Shown here: positions 20,801 to 28,973 of the stretch, piece after piece
Layout: every line of letters begins with the position of its first letter
Position numbering within the stretch: the stretch's first letter is position 1
DNA from: JACCTI01 sp051005695
GTDB lineage: Bacteria; Verrucomicrobiota; Verrucomicrobiia; Chthoniobacterales; UBA10450
Assembly: GCA_051005695.1 (NCBI GenBank)
Contig: JBPCJC010000018.1
Location: forward strand, 1-64,000
Direction of reading: 5' to 3'
Length of the DNA: 64,000 nucleotides
The notes under the pieces: model-generated
Seen by the model: only the letters and a program-made list of their open reading frames with translations
Databases searched by the model: none
Told to the model about the DNA's origin: nothing
Position numbers and translations under genes: made by a program

Positions 20801-21421
20801 ACTTTTTCCCGCTGGTTCGCGGAACATCCGGAGGATGAAGCGAAGAAGATGGACAGCAAATTGCAGGTGCCGTTCGTCTGCCAATTCATCGCCATGCGCT
20901 GGTCGTATGAGGAGTTGGTGGTCGCGCAGGCGAAGCTGAATCCACTCACGCGCCGGCAAGAGAAGGTGAACGCGGAGATCCAGGAACTGGCGCCGCGCGC
21001 GAAGTCGCCGGAGACGACCGTGCGCCTGAACGATCTCAAGGAAGTGCTCGCGGTCCTCTCCGGTTTGGAAGCGAAAAGCGCCAAGGAGATCGATGCCTAT
21101 TTGCGCCTGACCGATGAAGTAGTGGAAGGGAAGCGTCCCTTCCGCCGCGAGGATTTTAAAGACGCGGTTGGTCCGGTCACGGCCGAGCAGCTTTATGTGA
21201 ACCAGAAAGTTTCCGATCTGATCTCGAACGCGGAGATGGAGCAGAGCGATTATCGACGCGGCGGAAAACCGAATGTTTTCTTCGGCGCGCAGAAGCGTTA
21301 TCTCGGCGCGACCCTCGGGGTTTTTGTCTTCGACACCACCGTCCTGATCGCCTCGACAATCGTGCTCCTCGGAATGCTTCTCTGGATTCTAAAACGCCAA
21401 CTGGAAGTACGGCGCGGATAA
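17816..21421 (+). CDS. Giant ABCG-type ATPase/permease with N-terminal TerB-like and FHA-like regions
   Basis: The start at ATG 17816 (MAQPAP) is preferred to the TTG at 17771. The 1201-residue protein has a helical acidic region at about 45-155 resembling a TerB/DjlA fold (FSKADGVLLEEEIDSSL). A beta-rich region follows, then an ABC ATPase at about 470-700 with GASGSGKST near 497, LSGGERKRLNIG near 602 and FDEPTSGLSSKDSEHV near 625; that is the ABCG (White) arrangement. The CPSCGTTRPEF stretch near 705 has a CxxC. An ABC-2 permease with about six membrane segments fills 820-1190, including a soluble insertion near 1010-1140. The substrate is unknown. Similar fusions are annotated as FHA-containing ABC transporters. 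Confidence 0.85.
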   Translation: MAQPAPTFADKIDRAVQRVTPFAYRMQRKSRRWVRRALRKPRSVAEGPNLLPLLIQVLASFSKADGVLLEEEIDSSLGFLRYDYPEAVYSELRQLFRQALYEQQDLSVMAQKLSASLGADRKIMLGVQLYDLISQAGLKQEQVVAFYSFMSQLGMAAQAIDIVYQLNASEESDPSIYQRGASPLESLSFGPNGASDVLLKSLETKDRLLAFRYHDLILLKNYSGQPVSVRGRPLLRGGFCRIYPGQRILIGDQVLTYQELAAYFNAKKNVSLPQIFVRVPKDADQVQLERARSRESSLEVTFGLKVRVKALRDVDAVINGVKLKSGVQVEAALEDRIVFHNDSEMDLIDLRRRARAMGGRFQLKASKSEYLVSNNPSLLEADDILLSPGTSGDVLLKIFCDYDARVGTLEVIEADRPIMVGEVPVRGSAPLADGDTIRIDIGQFLRCNFSERIIEEERNIIRSLEVVDLNHRFGNSEVALDGISFTVNRGELVCVMGASGSGKSTLLKVLGGQIQPSGGQILLNDQSLYDNLDTLKRYVSYIPQEDAFDEHLTIEENLQFAAAIRSPHLSQRDRTRRLESKLVELGLSERRDSVVGSPVKKTLSGGERKRLNIGLDMIGSSDVYLFDEPTSGLSSKDSEHVIEIIRGMAHNKIIIVTIHQPSSKLFQMFHKAILFDKGGRLVFFGTPNDMLRYFAEAEHQHQFGADLGACPSCGTTRPEFIFDVLETPLRDISGDVIYEENNRGQLVAARRYSPEFWRDKYEAFRLIQDVKQVSLRREPMPPLPAAPAEKQRRQIRWHDEWTQLRTLLKRAFMSKLRNRGNLVITIGVAPVLALLIATLLRYSDSGTYDFASAYHIPTFLFLGLIVAMFLGLTNSADDIIGDRAVLQRERNLNVRLFYYVLSKVLSLGIFAVIQCVLFVLIGNWILAIRGMFWVDLAIMLMTAMGGVALGLVVSSLVDNPKTAANIVPLILIPQIIMGGALIKYEDMNRNLGLVHTFSRWFAEHPEDEAKKMDSKLQVPFVCQFIAMRWSYEELVVAQAKLNPLTRRQEKVNAEIQELAPRAKSPETTVRLNDLKEVLAVLSGLEAKSAKEIDAYLRLTDEVVEGKRPFRREDFKDAVGPVTAEQLYVNQKVSDLISNAEMEQSDYRRGGKPNVFFGAQKRYLGATLGVFVFDTTVLIASTIVLLGMLLWILKRQLEVRRG

Positions 21422-21455
21422 CTCGTTAGGCCACCTCGTCTCCCTCGCGCGATTT

Positions 21456-21578
21456 GTCATCCTGAGCTGCGCAGACGGCGAAGGATCTCGCACCGGGTGC
21501 TCGGCCTGCGCGCGGCAATTCGTCGACCACGCACCCTTTGCGAGGTCCCTCGGCGCGCTGCGCCAGCCTCGGGATGAC
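21456..21578. repeat. REP-like element with GTCATCC(T/C)GAG inverted ends, copy 1
   Basis: The left end is GTCATCCTGAG at 21456-21466 and the right end CTCGGGATGAC at 21568-21578, which is an 11-bp imperfect inverted repeat (one mismatch). Inside are GAAGGATCTCGCA and GCGAGGTCCCTCG, a second inverted pair, so the whole 123 bp can fold back. It sits between the ABC gene stop and the M24 peptidase start, with the right end 6 bp before ATG 21585. It is related to the copies at 39781 and 63268. Elements with this sequence recur in many environmental genomes and carry no gene. Confidence 0.8.
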
Positions 21579-21584
21579 AAGAAG

Positions 21585-22748
21585 ATGGCGCGCGCTTACA
21601 GGTTACGCGTGAGCAAAAAAACGTCTCCCAAAAAGCCCGCGCGCTTGATCGTCGCCGCGAGTGAGCACGATGCGGACATGCTTTACGCAACCAGGATGTC
21701 GGTCGGCGATCCGTTTATTTATCTCGAGCAAGACGGCAAGCGCACGATCGTGCTCAGCGATCTTGAGATTGATCGCGGCAAACGGCAGGCGCAGGTCGAC
21801 GAAATCATCTCGTTAGGCGGGATCGAGCGCGAGGTGCAGGGGAAGGCGAAACGCTCGCCGGCGTTTGAGAAATTGATCGTCCATTTCCTGCAGAAACGCG
21901 GGGTGCGCTCGGCCATGGTGCCGGACAATTTTCCGCTCGGTTACGCGGAGGAATTAGCGGCGAACAAGATCCGGCTGCAAACCAGCAAGGGCCTTTTCTG
22001 GCCAAAGCGCGAAATGAAAACCGAGGAAGAACTGCGCCTGCTGCGCCGCGCCTTGTCGATCACCGAAACCGGAATGGCGCGCGCGATGGAAGTGCTCGCG
22101 GCCTGCAAGGCGCGCCGGAATAAAAAGCTCGATTGGTTCGGCCGCGTGCTCACTTCGGAAATTCTGCGCGCGGAAATCGACTCAGCGATTCTGCATGCGG
22201 GCGGTTTGCCGGCGAACACGATTGTCGCTGGCGGCGATCAGGCGTGCGATCCGCATGAACGCGGTTCCGGTCCGCTGCTCGCGGATTCACTGATCATTCT
22301 CGATATCTTCCCGCGCGATGCGAAGAGCGGTTATTGGGGCGACATGACCCGGACGGTGGTGCGCGGTCGCGCGAGTGAGGCGCAGCGGAAACTTTGGGAG
22401 ACGGTGCGCGAAGGACAGGCGTTGGCGTTGAAGAAGATGAAGCCGGGCGCCGACGGTTTGAAGATTCACAACGAAGTGAAACAGCTTTTCACCGATCGAG
22501 GTTTTCCGACGGAAGTGCGCGCTGGGCGGCAGGTCGGATTTTTCCACGGCACCGGTCACGGGATCGGGTTGGATATCCATGAAGTTCCGCGTTTTCAGAA
22601 GACGGTTTTCAAGCCGGGGCAAGTGATCACGGTGGAACCCGGTTTGTATTATCCGGGACTCGGCGGCGTCCGAATTGAAGACGTCGCGGTAGTCACGGAA
22701 ACCGGCAATCGCATTATCTCGAAATTCGAGAAGCGCCTGGAAATTTGA
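21585..22748 (+). CDS. M24 family aminopeptidase (Xaa-Pro aminopeptidase-like)
   Basis: A 387-residue cytosolic metallopeptidase with a creatinase/prolidase layout: an N-terminal non-catalytic domain to about 130, then a pita-bread domain. Metal ligands can be followed as LIILDIFPRDAKSGYWGDMTRT (two Asp), GTGHGIGLDIHE (His), VEPGLYYPG (Glu) and VRIEDVAVV (Glu). Enzymes of this family remove N-terminal residues before proline. The start is uncertain: ATG 21585 lies 6 bp after the REP-like element, and GTG 21609 (VSKKTS) is equally plausible and would keep the element fully outside the gene. A 9-mer copy at 21811 encodes Ser-Leu-Gly. Confidence 0.9.
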   Translation: MARAYRLRVSKKTSPKKPARLIVAASEHDADMLYATRMSVGDPFIYLEQDGKRTIVLSDLEIDRGKRQAQVDEIISLGGIEREVQGKAKRSPAFEKLIVHFLQKRGVRSAMVPDNFPLGYAEELAANKIRLQTSKGLFWPKREMKTEEELRLLRRALSITETGMARAMEVLAACKARRNKKLDWFGRVLTSEILRAEIDSAILHAGGLPANTIVAGGDQACDPHERGSGPLLADSLIILDIFPRDAKSGYWGDMTRTVVRGRASEAQRKLWETVREGQALALKKMKPGADGLKIHNEVKQLFTDRGFPTEVRAGRQVGFFHGTGHGIGLDIHEVPRFQKTVFKPGQVITVEPGLYYPGLGGVRIEDVAVVTETGNRIISKFEKRLEI

Positions 22749-22826
22749 ACGGCGTTTGCGCGCGGCGCACGCACCGTTCTTGAACGAATGCGTTCATCCG
22801 GCGTCTAAATACGTACTCAAGTTACA

Positions 22827-23528
22827 ATGATGTATCATCCTTATGGTTTTGGGTTCGGTTCGAATTGGCTGCTGCTCGTTGGGCTGCCGTTGATCGTCGG
22901 ACTCTGGGCGCAGTTTCGGGTTAGCCACGCTTTCAAGAAGTGGGGCGAAGTGCGCGTGACTTCGAACGTAACCGGCGCGGAAGCGGCTCGGGAAATTTTG
23001 CAGGCCGCGCAAATCAATGACGTCGAAGTGGTCGAGACGAACGATTATCTCGGCGATCATTATGATCCGACGAACAAGACGCTGCATCTTTCCACCGGCG
23101 TTTTCAGTACGCCCTCAGTGGCGGCGCTCGGAATCGCGGCACACGAAACCGGGCACGCGATTCAGCATGCAAAAGCTTACACGCCGCTGAAGTGGCGCAT
23201 GGCGATCGTGCCGATGACTTCGATCGCTTCGCGGATGTTGCCCTTCGTGATTTTCGGCGGATTCATTTTTCACATGACCGGCCTAATCACGCTCGGGATT
23301 TACTGCTATTTAATCCTGCTCGCGTTTCAGTTGATCACCTTGCCGGTAGAATTTGATGCCTCCCGGCGGGCGAAAATTATTCTCACGCAAATGGGCATGG
23401 TGCAGCCCGGACAAGAAACCGCCGGCGTCAATAACGTGCTGAACGCAGCCGCCCTGACGTACGTGGCCGCGTTTATCGCCACGCTCGGAAATCTCCTCTA
23501 TCTCATGTCGGTGCGCGATCGGCGCTGA
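22827..23528 (+). CDS. Membrane zinc metallopeptidase (YugP/PF04298 type)
   Basis: A 233-residue protein with an N-terminal membrane helix (LLLVGLPLIVGLWAQF), the zinc-binding HETGHAIQH near residue 109 and three further hydrophobic helices (ASRMLPFVIFGGFIF, LITLGIYCYLILLAFQLI, ALTYVAAFIATLGNLLYLM). The LPVEFDASRRAK segment carries the conserved acidic residue and Ser/Arg of the family. Family members are membrane-embedded neutral zinc peptidases of unknown substrate. The stop overlaps the sigma factor start as TGATG, so the protease and sigma factor are made together; a role in regulated proteolysis is possible but inferred. Confidence 0.88.
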   Translation: MMYHPYGFGFGSNWLLLVGLPLIVGLWAQFRVSHAFKKWGEVRVTSNVTGAEAAREILQAAQINDVEVVETNDYLGDHYDPTNKTLHLSTGVFSTPSVAALGIAAHETGHAIQHAKAYTPLKWRMAIVPMTSIASRMLPFVIFGGFIFHMTGLITLGIYCYLILLAFQLITLPVEFDASRRAKIILTQMGMVQPGQETAGVNNVLNAAALTYVAAFIATLGNLLYLMSVRDRR

Positions 23529-24244
23529 TGTCCGCCGACCCTGCCCAGAAGATGAGTACGTCTGTCGTTTTGCCGTCTCCCGCACGGCGGATTTCTGATT
23601 TGTTGTCGTCCGGTCTGAAGCCTCGTGTTAAGGCTAGGCGCGCGGTGAGCGATCAGCCCAGATCAGACGAAGACCAGCAGCTTGTTGCGCGAACGCAAGA
23701 GGGCGACGTCGCTGCGTTCGACGATCTCGTGGTCAAATATACCCCGCGCTTGTACGGCTTGATCTATAACATGACCTCGAATCACGAGGACACGAACGAT
23801 CTGCTCCAGGACGTTTTCTCGAAGGCGTATAAATCGATTCGCGGCTTCCGTGGGAAGTCATCGTTCTACACCTGGATTCATTCGATCGCGGTCAACATGA
23901 CGCTCAACTTCCTGAAGAAGCGCGGGCGCCGTTTCAATCTCAGCCTCGATGATGTCGACGCCAGCATTCAGAACGACAAAGAGTTTCTCGAGCTCACACA
24001 ATCGAGCAGTCCGGTGCGTGAAGCCGACCTCTCCGAGCTGCAGGTAAGATTGAACGAGGCCATGATGAAATTGTCTGAAGAACACAGAGCCGTGGTCACC
24101 ATGTTTCACATTCAAGGAATGCCGCACGCCGAGATCAGCAAAATCTTGCGCGTCTCTGAAGGCACAGTACGTTCACGGCTCTTCTACGCGAATCGCCAAC
24201 TGCAAAATTATCTGGAGGAATTCCGGAAAAATCCCGTCTCGTAA
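23528..24244 (+). CDS. ECF-family RNA polymerase sigma factor (RpoE-like)
   Basis: A 238-residue sigma factor. After a basic N-terminal extension of about 55 residues, region 2 runs from LVARTQEGDVAAFDDLVVKY through NHEDTNDLLQDVFSKAYKSI and SSFYTWIHSIAVNMTLNFLKKR. Region 4 is LSEEHRAVVTMFHIQGMPHAEISKILRVSEGTVRSRLFYANRQLQ. No ECF-type C-terminal extra domain is present. ATG 23528 overlaps the peptidase stop. The N-terminal extension is longer than usual, so a later start is possible. Promoters it reads could resemble its own; none was recognised by eye. Confidence 0.92.
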   Translation: MSADPAQKMSTSVVLPSPARRISDLLSSGLKPRVKARRAVSDQPRSDEDQQLVARTQEGDVAAFDDLVVKYTPRLYGLIYNMTSNHEDTNDLLQDVFSKAYKSIRGFRGKSSFYTWIHSIAVNMTLNFLKKRGRRFNLSLDDVDASIQNDKEFLELTQSSSPVREADLSELQVRLNEAMMKLSEEHRAVVTMFHIQGMPHAEISKILRVSEGTVRSRLFYANRQLQNYLEEFRKNPVS

Positions 24245-24256
24245 TCTCCCCGTCTC

Positions 24257-24754
24257 ATGGATCAATTTAACGAAGAAGATATCGGCCGGTTGTTGCGTTT
24301 GAAACGCCACGAACAACCGCCTCCGGCGTACTTCGAGAATTTCCTGCACGATTTTCATCGCCGCCAGCGCGCAGAACTTTTGCAGCAACCGCTCTGGCGA
24401 ATCGCGCTCCAACGCGCGCACGATTTCATGTTCCAACTCAACGTCCCGGCGTTGAATTCCTATCCGGCGGCGGCGATGGCGGTTTTGGTTTTGGCTGCGG
24501 TCATCTCGCTTAAGGTTTATCAGGCGCCGAACGAATCGCACGTGGCCACTGTCGCCATGCGCGCTCCCATCGCCGCGAACGCGGTCGAGCCGGAGACCGC
24601 CTGGAGTCTTTCCACTCCGGTGGCGATGCGCGACTTTGGGGCGACGCCTTTCCGCATTGCGAATGATCGTGCTCGAACTCACCGGCCCGCAGCGACTCCG
24701 CGCTACGTGCTTGATAGTACTCCCGTGAGTTATGAGGCGGCGCTCCGGTTCTAA
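24257..24754 (+). CDS. Single-TM protein after the sigma factor, candidate anti-sigma factor
   Basis: A 165-residue protein starting 12 bp after the sigma factor stop. It has a charged cytosolic N-terminal part (residues 1-75, RLLRLKRHEQPPPAYFENF is typical of proteins placed after ECF genes), one membrane helix (AAAMAVLVLAAVISLKVY, about 75-92) and a short periplasmic tail. The layout fits an anti-sigma factor that holds the sigma factor at the membrane, but there is no clear zinc-binding HxxxCxxC motif. It overlaps the next gene by 23 bp. Role inferred from position and topology only. Confidence 0.65.
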   Translation: MDQFNEEDIGRLLRLKRHEQPPPAYFENFLHDFHRRQRAELLQQPLWRIALQRAHDFMFQLNVPALNSYPAAAMAVLVLAAVISLKVYQAPNESHVATVAMRAPIAANAVEPETAWSLSTPVAMRDFGATPFRIANDRARTHRPAATPRYVLDSTPVSYEAALRF

Positions 24755-25805
24755 AGACGGCCGCACATCTCGTCGGTGGCTCGTCCCGGTCGTGAGCGGA
24801 ACTTCGCTCGCTCTGGTTTTTCTCGGCGCGGCTCATCTGGTCCGCGCGCAGGATCAATCGGCGACCGCGATCAGCCGCGAAGTCCGGGAAGTTTTCGATC
24901 GCTCGGCCAAGGCGGTCGTGAAGATTCGCGCCGTCGATCAGCACGGAAAAATTTCCGGCACTGGATTCTTTGTCGACCCGGCAGGAATGCTTTTCACCGC
25001 CTACTCCGTCGGCGCGGAAGCGGACAATTTCACCGTCGAGTTCGAGGGGAAACAAATTCCCGCGCGCCAGGTCATGGCCGATCTCCGCAGCGGCCTCGCG
25101 ATTTGGAAAGTCGATGTGCCGACGCCGTTTTTGCCCTTGGGGAAATCCTCGGATCTCGAAGTGGCCACGCCCGTGCTCACGGTTGGCTTTCCGCTTGATC
25201 TTCCGATATCGCCCAGCTTCGGAATGATCGCGGGTTTCGATCGTAAATTTCTCGGCCGCTATTTTTCGACCACTCACCTGCGCGTCAATTTACCGACGCA
25301 ACGTGGCGAAGCCGGCGCGCCCTTGTTGAATTTCAAAGGTGAAGTCGTCGGCATTCTCGAGAGCAGCGTCGAGAACGGTTCCGCTTGCTACGCGCTTCCG
25401 ATTGATGCCGCAGAAAAAATCCGGAGCGACTTTGTTCGGTTCGGCGAAGCGCGTCACGGCTGGGTCGGGATCAATGTCGCGGAAGCGCCGGCACCTGTGG
25501 ACGGCTCGACTGCACAGTTCACGGACATCATGCCGGGCACGCCGGCCGCGGAATCCGGCGCGAAACGCGGCGATATTTTACTGCAAGTAGGCAACACCAA
25601 AGTGCATCAGCCCGAGGACGTGATCGACGCCTCCTTCTTCATCACCGCGGGCGATAAAGTTCCGATCATCGTCCGGCGCGGCGATGAAAAATTGACCTTT
25701 ACCGTGGAAGCGGATTTCCATCCCGCGGCCCAGCGTGCGCCCGTCGTGGCCTCGCCATTTTCTCCGCGGCAGGCAATTCCGCTCGGTCTCGATCGCACGC
25801 CGTAG
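24732..25805 (+). CDS. HtrA-like S1C protein with PDZ domain and no catalytic triad
   Basis: A 357-residue protein with a signal/anchor helix (LVPVVSGTSLALVFLGAAHL, residues 17-36), a trypsin-fold region at 45-235 and a PDZ domain at 240-325 (GWVGINVAE, DIMPGTPAAESGAKRGDILLQV). Aligned with HtrA proteases, the catalytic His of TNYHVV is Ser92 (TAYSVG), the Asp of KTDVAV is Gly121 (RSGLAI) and the Ser of GNSGGPL is Ala194 (GEAGAPL). All three are lost while the fold-defining blocks remain, so this is a pseudo-protease rather than a broken gene. It follows the ECF sigma factor and its candidate anti-sigma factor, which suggests a periplasmic sensor or adaptor role. Confidence 0.85.
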   Translation: MRRRSGSKDGRTSRRWLVPVVSGTSLALVFLGAAHLVRAQDQSATAISREVREVFDRSAKAVVKIRAVDQHGKISGTGFFVDPAGMLFTAYSVGAEADNFTVEFEGKQIPARQVMADLRSGLAIWKVDVPTPFLPLGKSSDLEVATPVLTVGFPLDLPISPSFGMIAGFDRKFLGRYFSTTHLRVNLPTQRGEAGAPLLNFKGEVVGILESSVENGSACYALPIDAAEKIRSDFVRFGEARHGWVGINVAEAPAPVDGSTAQFTDIMPGTPAAESGAKRGDILLQVGNTKVHQPEDVIDASFFITAGDKVPIIVRRGDEKLTFTVEADFHPAAQRAPVVASPFSPRQAIPLGLDRTP

Positions 25806-25813
25806 CGCGTCGG

Positions 25814-27970
25814 TTATCCGAGCAATTTGCCGAGCTCGCTTTCGCTGAGCACGCGCACGCCGAGTTTCTTCGCCTTCTTGAGTTTGCTTCCAGCCTCCGC
25901 GCCCGCCACTAGGTAACTCGTGTTCTTGCTCACGCTCCCGCTGACGTGCCCGCCTAACGACTCAATTTTCGCGTTCGCCTCATCGCGCGTCATCGAGGCG
26001 AGAGTTCCGGTAAGAACGAAAGTCTGGCCGGCAAGCGGCAAGGCCGCCGCGTCCTTTGCGGAAATCATTTCGCTCTCCGGTTCGATCCCGAGCGCTTCGA
26101 TTCGGCGCAGAGTTTTCCGGCCAGTGTCCGAAGAGAAAAACTCCAGCACCGCACTCGCCACGACCGGTCCAACTTCCGTGACGATGCCGGTTTGTTTTTC
26201 GCTTTTCGATTTCTGCGCAAACCCGCTCGCGATCAACCGCGCGCCAACCTCCTCGGCCTCGTCGCGCTTTTTCTCCGAGCGCAACTTTTGATATTTGACC
26301 ACGTCGCCCAGCAGTTTGGAGTGCGCGACTGATTCGAGATCGGGATGAGATGCCGCCAGCTGCGTCGCGGTCGTTTTGCCGACTTCGCGAATCCCGAGCG
26401 CGAAAATCCAGCGCGAGAGCGGGAAAGTTTTTGCGCGCTCGATTGCTTGAATGGTTTTGGTCGCGTTCTTTTCGCCGAAAGTTCTCGCGGCTTCGTCGGT
26501 GCCGAGATTCAATTTCGCGAGCGGCTCGAGTTTGAGCTCGAAGAGATCGAGCGGCTCGCGCACCAGGCCGCGCTCGATCAATTTATCGGCCACGATTCCG
26601 CCGAGGCTCTCGATATCGAGCGCCCCGCGGGCGGTGAAAAATTCCAGCCGCCGCGTGGCCTGCGCGGGACAGGCGATGTTCTCGCAGCGCCAGACGACGA
26701 ATTCCGGATCGCGCCGGACCGGTGCGCCACAGACCGGACATTTGCCGTTGATGTGCGCGAAGAAATCGAAGGGCACGGAATTCTTCGGGCGTTTTTGCCT
26801 AACGACTTCAACGACCGCGGGAATGACGTCGCCAGCCTTCTCGAGGACGACGGTGTCGCCGACGCGGATGTCTTTGCGTTTGATCTCGTCTTCGTTGTGC
26901 AAAGTCGCTCGCGCGACGCGGCTGCCGCTGACCGTGACCGGCTCGAGCGCGGCCACCGGAGTGAGCACGCCGGTGCGGCCGACCTGCACGAGAATGTCGA
27001 GCAGCCTGGTCTCGGCGCGTTCCGCTTCGTATTTGTAGGCGATCGCCCAGCGCGGTGACTTCGCGGTGAACCCAAGAACTGCGCGCTGCGCAAACGAATC
27101 CACTTTCACGACCGCGCCGTCGGTTTGGTAAACGAAATCGCGCCGGATGCGATCGAGCTCGTGGATCGCGCGCAGCGTCTCCTCGAGAGTTTCTGCGAGC
27201 CACCAGCGGTCACTCGACGGCAGCCCAAGTTTTTTAATCCAAGCGAAAAACTCGGAATGCCTTTCCAGTTCCGCGCCTTTAATCGTGCCGGTCCCGTGAA
27301 ACAAAATTCCCAGCGGACGTTGCGCGGCCATCGCCGGGTCGAGTTGCTTGAGCGAACCGGCGGCGGCGTTGCGTGGATTCGCAAACGGCGGCAGGCCGGT
27401 TTCTGTGCGGGAGACGTTCAACTGCGCGAAGCCGTCTTTGTGCATGTAAACTTCGCCGCGCACTTCGAGCACTGCCGGTGCTTTGCCTTTCAGGCGCGCG
27501 GGGACCGAACGGATGGTGCGAATGTTTTGCGTGATGTCGTCGCCGACGGTGCCGTCGCCGCGGGTGGCGGCGTAAACAAGCTGGCCGTTTTCGTAAAGCA
27601 GCGAGACCGCGACGCCGTCCACTTTCGGTTCGATCACGACCGGGATCTTCTCGTTAGGCAAAAGCTTCTCCAGCCGCCGATAGAAATTGCCGACCTCTTC
27701 CTCCGAGTAAGTGTTGTCGAGGCTGAGCATCGGCGCGCGATGCTTCACCTGCGTAAAAGCTTTTAACGGCGCGCCGCCGACGCGCTGTGTCGGAGAATCC
27801 GCGGCCGCGAATTTCGGAAATTCTTTCTCGAAATCGAGCAGCTCGCGATAAAGTGCGTCGTATTCGCGATCGCCGATTGTCGGCGCCGCTTCTTCATAAT
27901 AGCGGCGGTTGTGTTCCTCGATCTCGCGCCGCAGGTGGGCGATGCGTTCGGCCGCAGACGATTCAGACAC
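25814..27970 (-). CDS. ligA: NAD-dependent DNA ligase
   Basis: A 718-residue protein, the usual LigA length. It has the N-terminal Ia domain (YYEEAAPTIGDREYDALYREL), the adenylation site VIEPKVDGVAVSL (KxDG lysine near residue 115), an OB fold, a four-Cys zinc finger (CPVCGAP near residue 407, then CENIACPAQ), helix-hairpin-helix repeats and a C-terminal BRCT domain (LAGQTFVLTGTL, then GGHVSGSVSKNTSYLVAG). It seals nicks in replication and repair. It is convergent with the pseudo-protease gene across 8 bp. Three 9-mer copies lie in it (25952, 26798, 27651). Confidence 0.97.
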   Translation of the reverse strand: MSESSAAERIAHLRREIEEHNRRYYEEAAPTIGDREYDALYRELLDFEKEFPKFAAADSPTQRVGGAPLKAFTQVKHRAPMLSLDNTYSEEEVGNFYRRLEKLLPNEKIPVVIEPKVDGVAVSLLYENGQLVYAATRGDGTVGDDITQNIRTIRSVPARLKGKAPAVLEVRGEVYMHKDGFAQLNVSRTETGLPPFANPRNAAAGSLKQLDPAMAAQRPLGILFHGTGTIKGAELERHSEFFAWIKKLGLPSSDRWWLAETLEETLRAIHELDRIRRDFVYQTDGAVVKVDSFAQRAVLGFTAKSPRWAIAYKYEAERAETRLLDILVQVGRTGVLTPVAALEPVTVSGSRVARATLHNEDEIKRKDIRVGDTVVLEKAGDVIPAVVEVVRQKRPKNSVPFDFFAHINGKCPVCGAPVRRDPEFVVWRCENIACPAQATRRLEFFTARGALDIESLGGIVADKLIERGLVREPLDLFELKLEPLAKLNLGTDEAARTFGEKNATKTIQAIERAKTFPLSRWIFALGIREVGKTTATQLAASHPDLESVAHSKLLGDVVKYQKLRSEKKRDEAEEVGARLIASGFAQKSKSEKQTGIVTEVGPVVASAVLEFFSSDTGRKTLRRIEALGIEPESEMISAKDAAALPLAGQTFVLTGTLASMTRDEANAKIESLGGHVSGSVSKNTSYLVAGAEAGSKLKKAKKLGVRVLSESELGKLLG

Positions 27971-28028
27971 GTGTCAGCATACAAATCCCGGCGAGGCCTT
28001 CAACGCGCCCGCGCATCCGCGCGCCGGC

Positions 28029-28778
28029 CTAACGAACGAGCGGAATCTGCGCGCTCCGGGCCGCATGGGCCGAGCGCGAAGGATCGAGATGTTTTGGCTT
28101 CGAGGTCTTCGCGGTGGAAACGCTGACGGTTTTTTTCGCGACCGGATGTTGCGCGGTGAGGTGTGCGCGCGGCGCGATCGTCGTGGGAGTTTTCGAGGCG
28201 ACCACATAGGCGGTCGAGGAGGTGTGTGGATTTGGTGCAATAACCGGCGCGGGGTTCGTCGTCGGGAGCGCGACCGAGAAGTGCGCGGTCACGGCCAGGC
28301 TTTGCGTTTTTGTGGCGGCCATTTGAACCGATGGAGCCGCGGTCCGATGTACGGTCGCAAGCGCGTGTGCCGCCGGCGCATGCTGCACGGTCGCGATCGA
28401 CGCGCGGCGGGCCGTGCCGGCCGTCTTCGCGAAGTAACGGTTTCCGTTTCCCAACGTCCCGCGAGCAAGCGCGAGCGCGCCGGTGTTAGCCGAGCCGGCT
28501 GAAGCCATCCCCTTCGCCGCGGCGGAAGCACCGCTCGGGGCGGATTGGAGATCGTTGAAATACTCGCCCTCGGCGTAGCCTTCAAAAACTTCCGGGGTCA
28601 CCAACTGGCTGCGGACCGCGCCGGTCCTGTCGCGGAGTGCCAGTTTGTAGGATCCATCGACGCCCACCGATTCGTAAAGGGGCAGCGGTGAGGAATCCTT
28701 GCGCACGATCACGCCTTCGTAGGCGCAGCTGGCCATGAAGAAAGGAGGAAGAAGAAAAAGAAAGGGCTGAAGACGCAT
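28029..28778 (-). CDS. Putative lipoprotein, Ala/Thr-rich, unknown function
   Basis: The start is moved to the ATG complementary to 28776-28778, giving MRLQPFLFLLPPFFMASC: a signal sequence ending in a lipobox-like MASC with the acylated Cys at residue 18. The 249-residue product has a short conserved-looking N-terminal part (VDGSYKLALRDRTGAV, EGYAEGEYFNDL) and then a low-complexity Ala/Thr/His/Pro region to the C-terminus, probably extended and periplasmic. No family recognised. Its TAG stop (28029-28031, minus strand) is part of a GCCTAACGA copy at 28027-28035. Confidence 0.6.
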   Translation of the reverse strand: MRLQPFLFLLPPFFMASCAYEGVIVRKDSSPLPLYESVGVDGSYKLALRDRTGAVRSQLVTPEVFEGYAEGEYFNDLQSAPSGASAAAKGMASAGSANTGALALARGTLGNGNRYFAKTAGTARRASIATVQHAPAAHALATVHRTAAPSVQMAATKTQSLAVTAHFSVALPTTNPAPVIAPNPHTSSTAYVVASKTPTTIAPRAHLTAQHPVAKKTVSVSTAKTSKPKHLDPSRSAHAARSAQIPLVR

Positions 28779-28973
28779 AAGATTGGGGGGGTGCGGAGGG
28801 TGGAACATCCGGTTTCTAGGCGGTCCGCCCGGCGGCTACCAGCAAAAATATCCGCGTTTATGTAAAAGGCTCGCCAATCGCCGAAAATCTGGGAAATCCA
28901 GAAAAATAAAGTCGATAAGCGCAATCCGCGCTCGACGCACGAAGAAAAGTTAACTCAACCCAAAGGAATAAAT

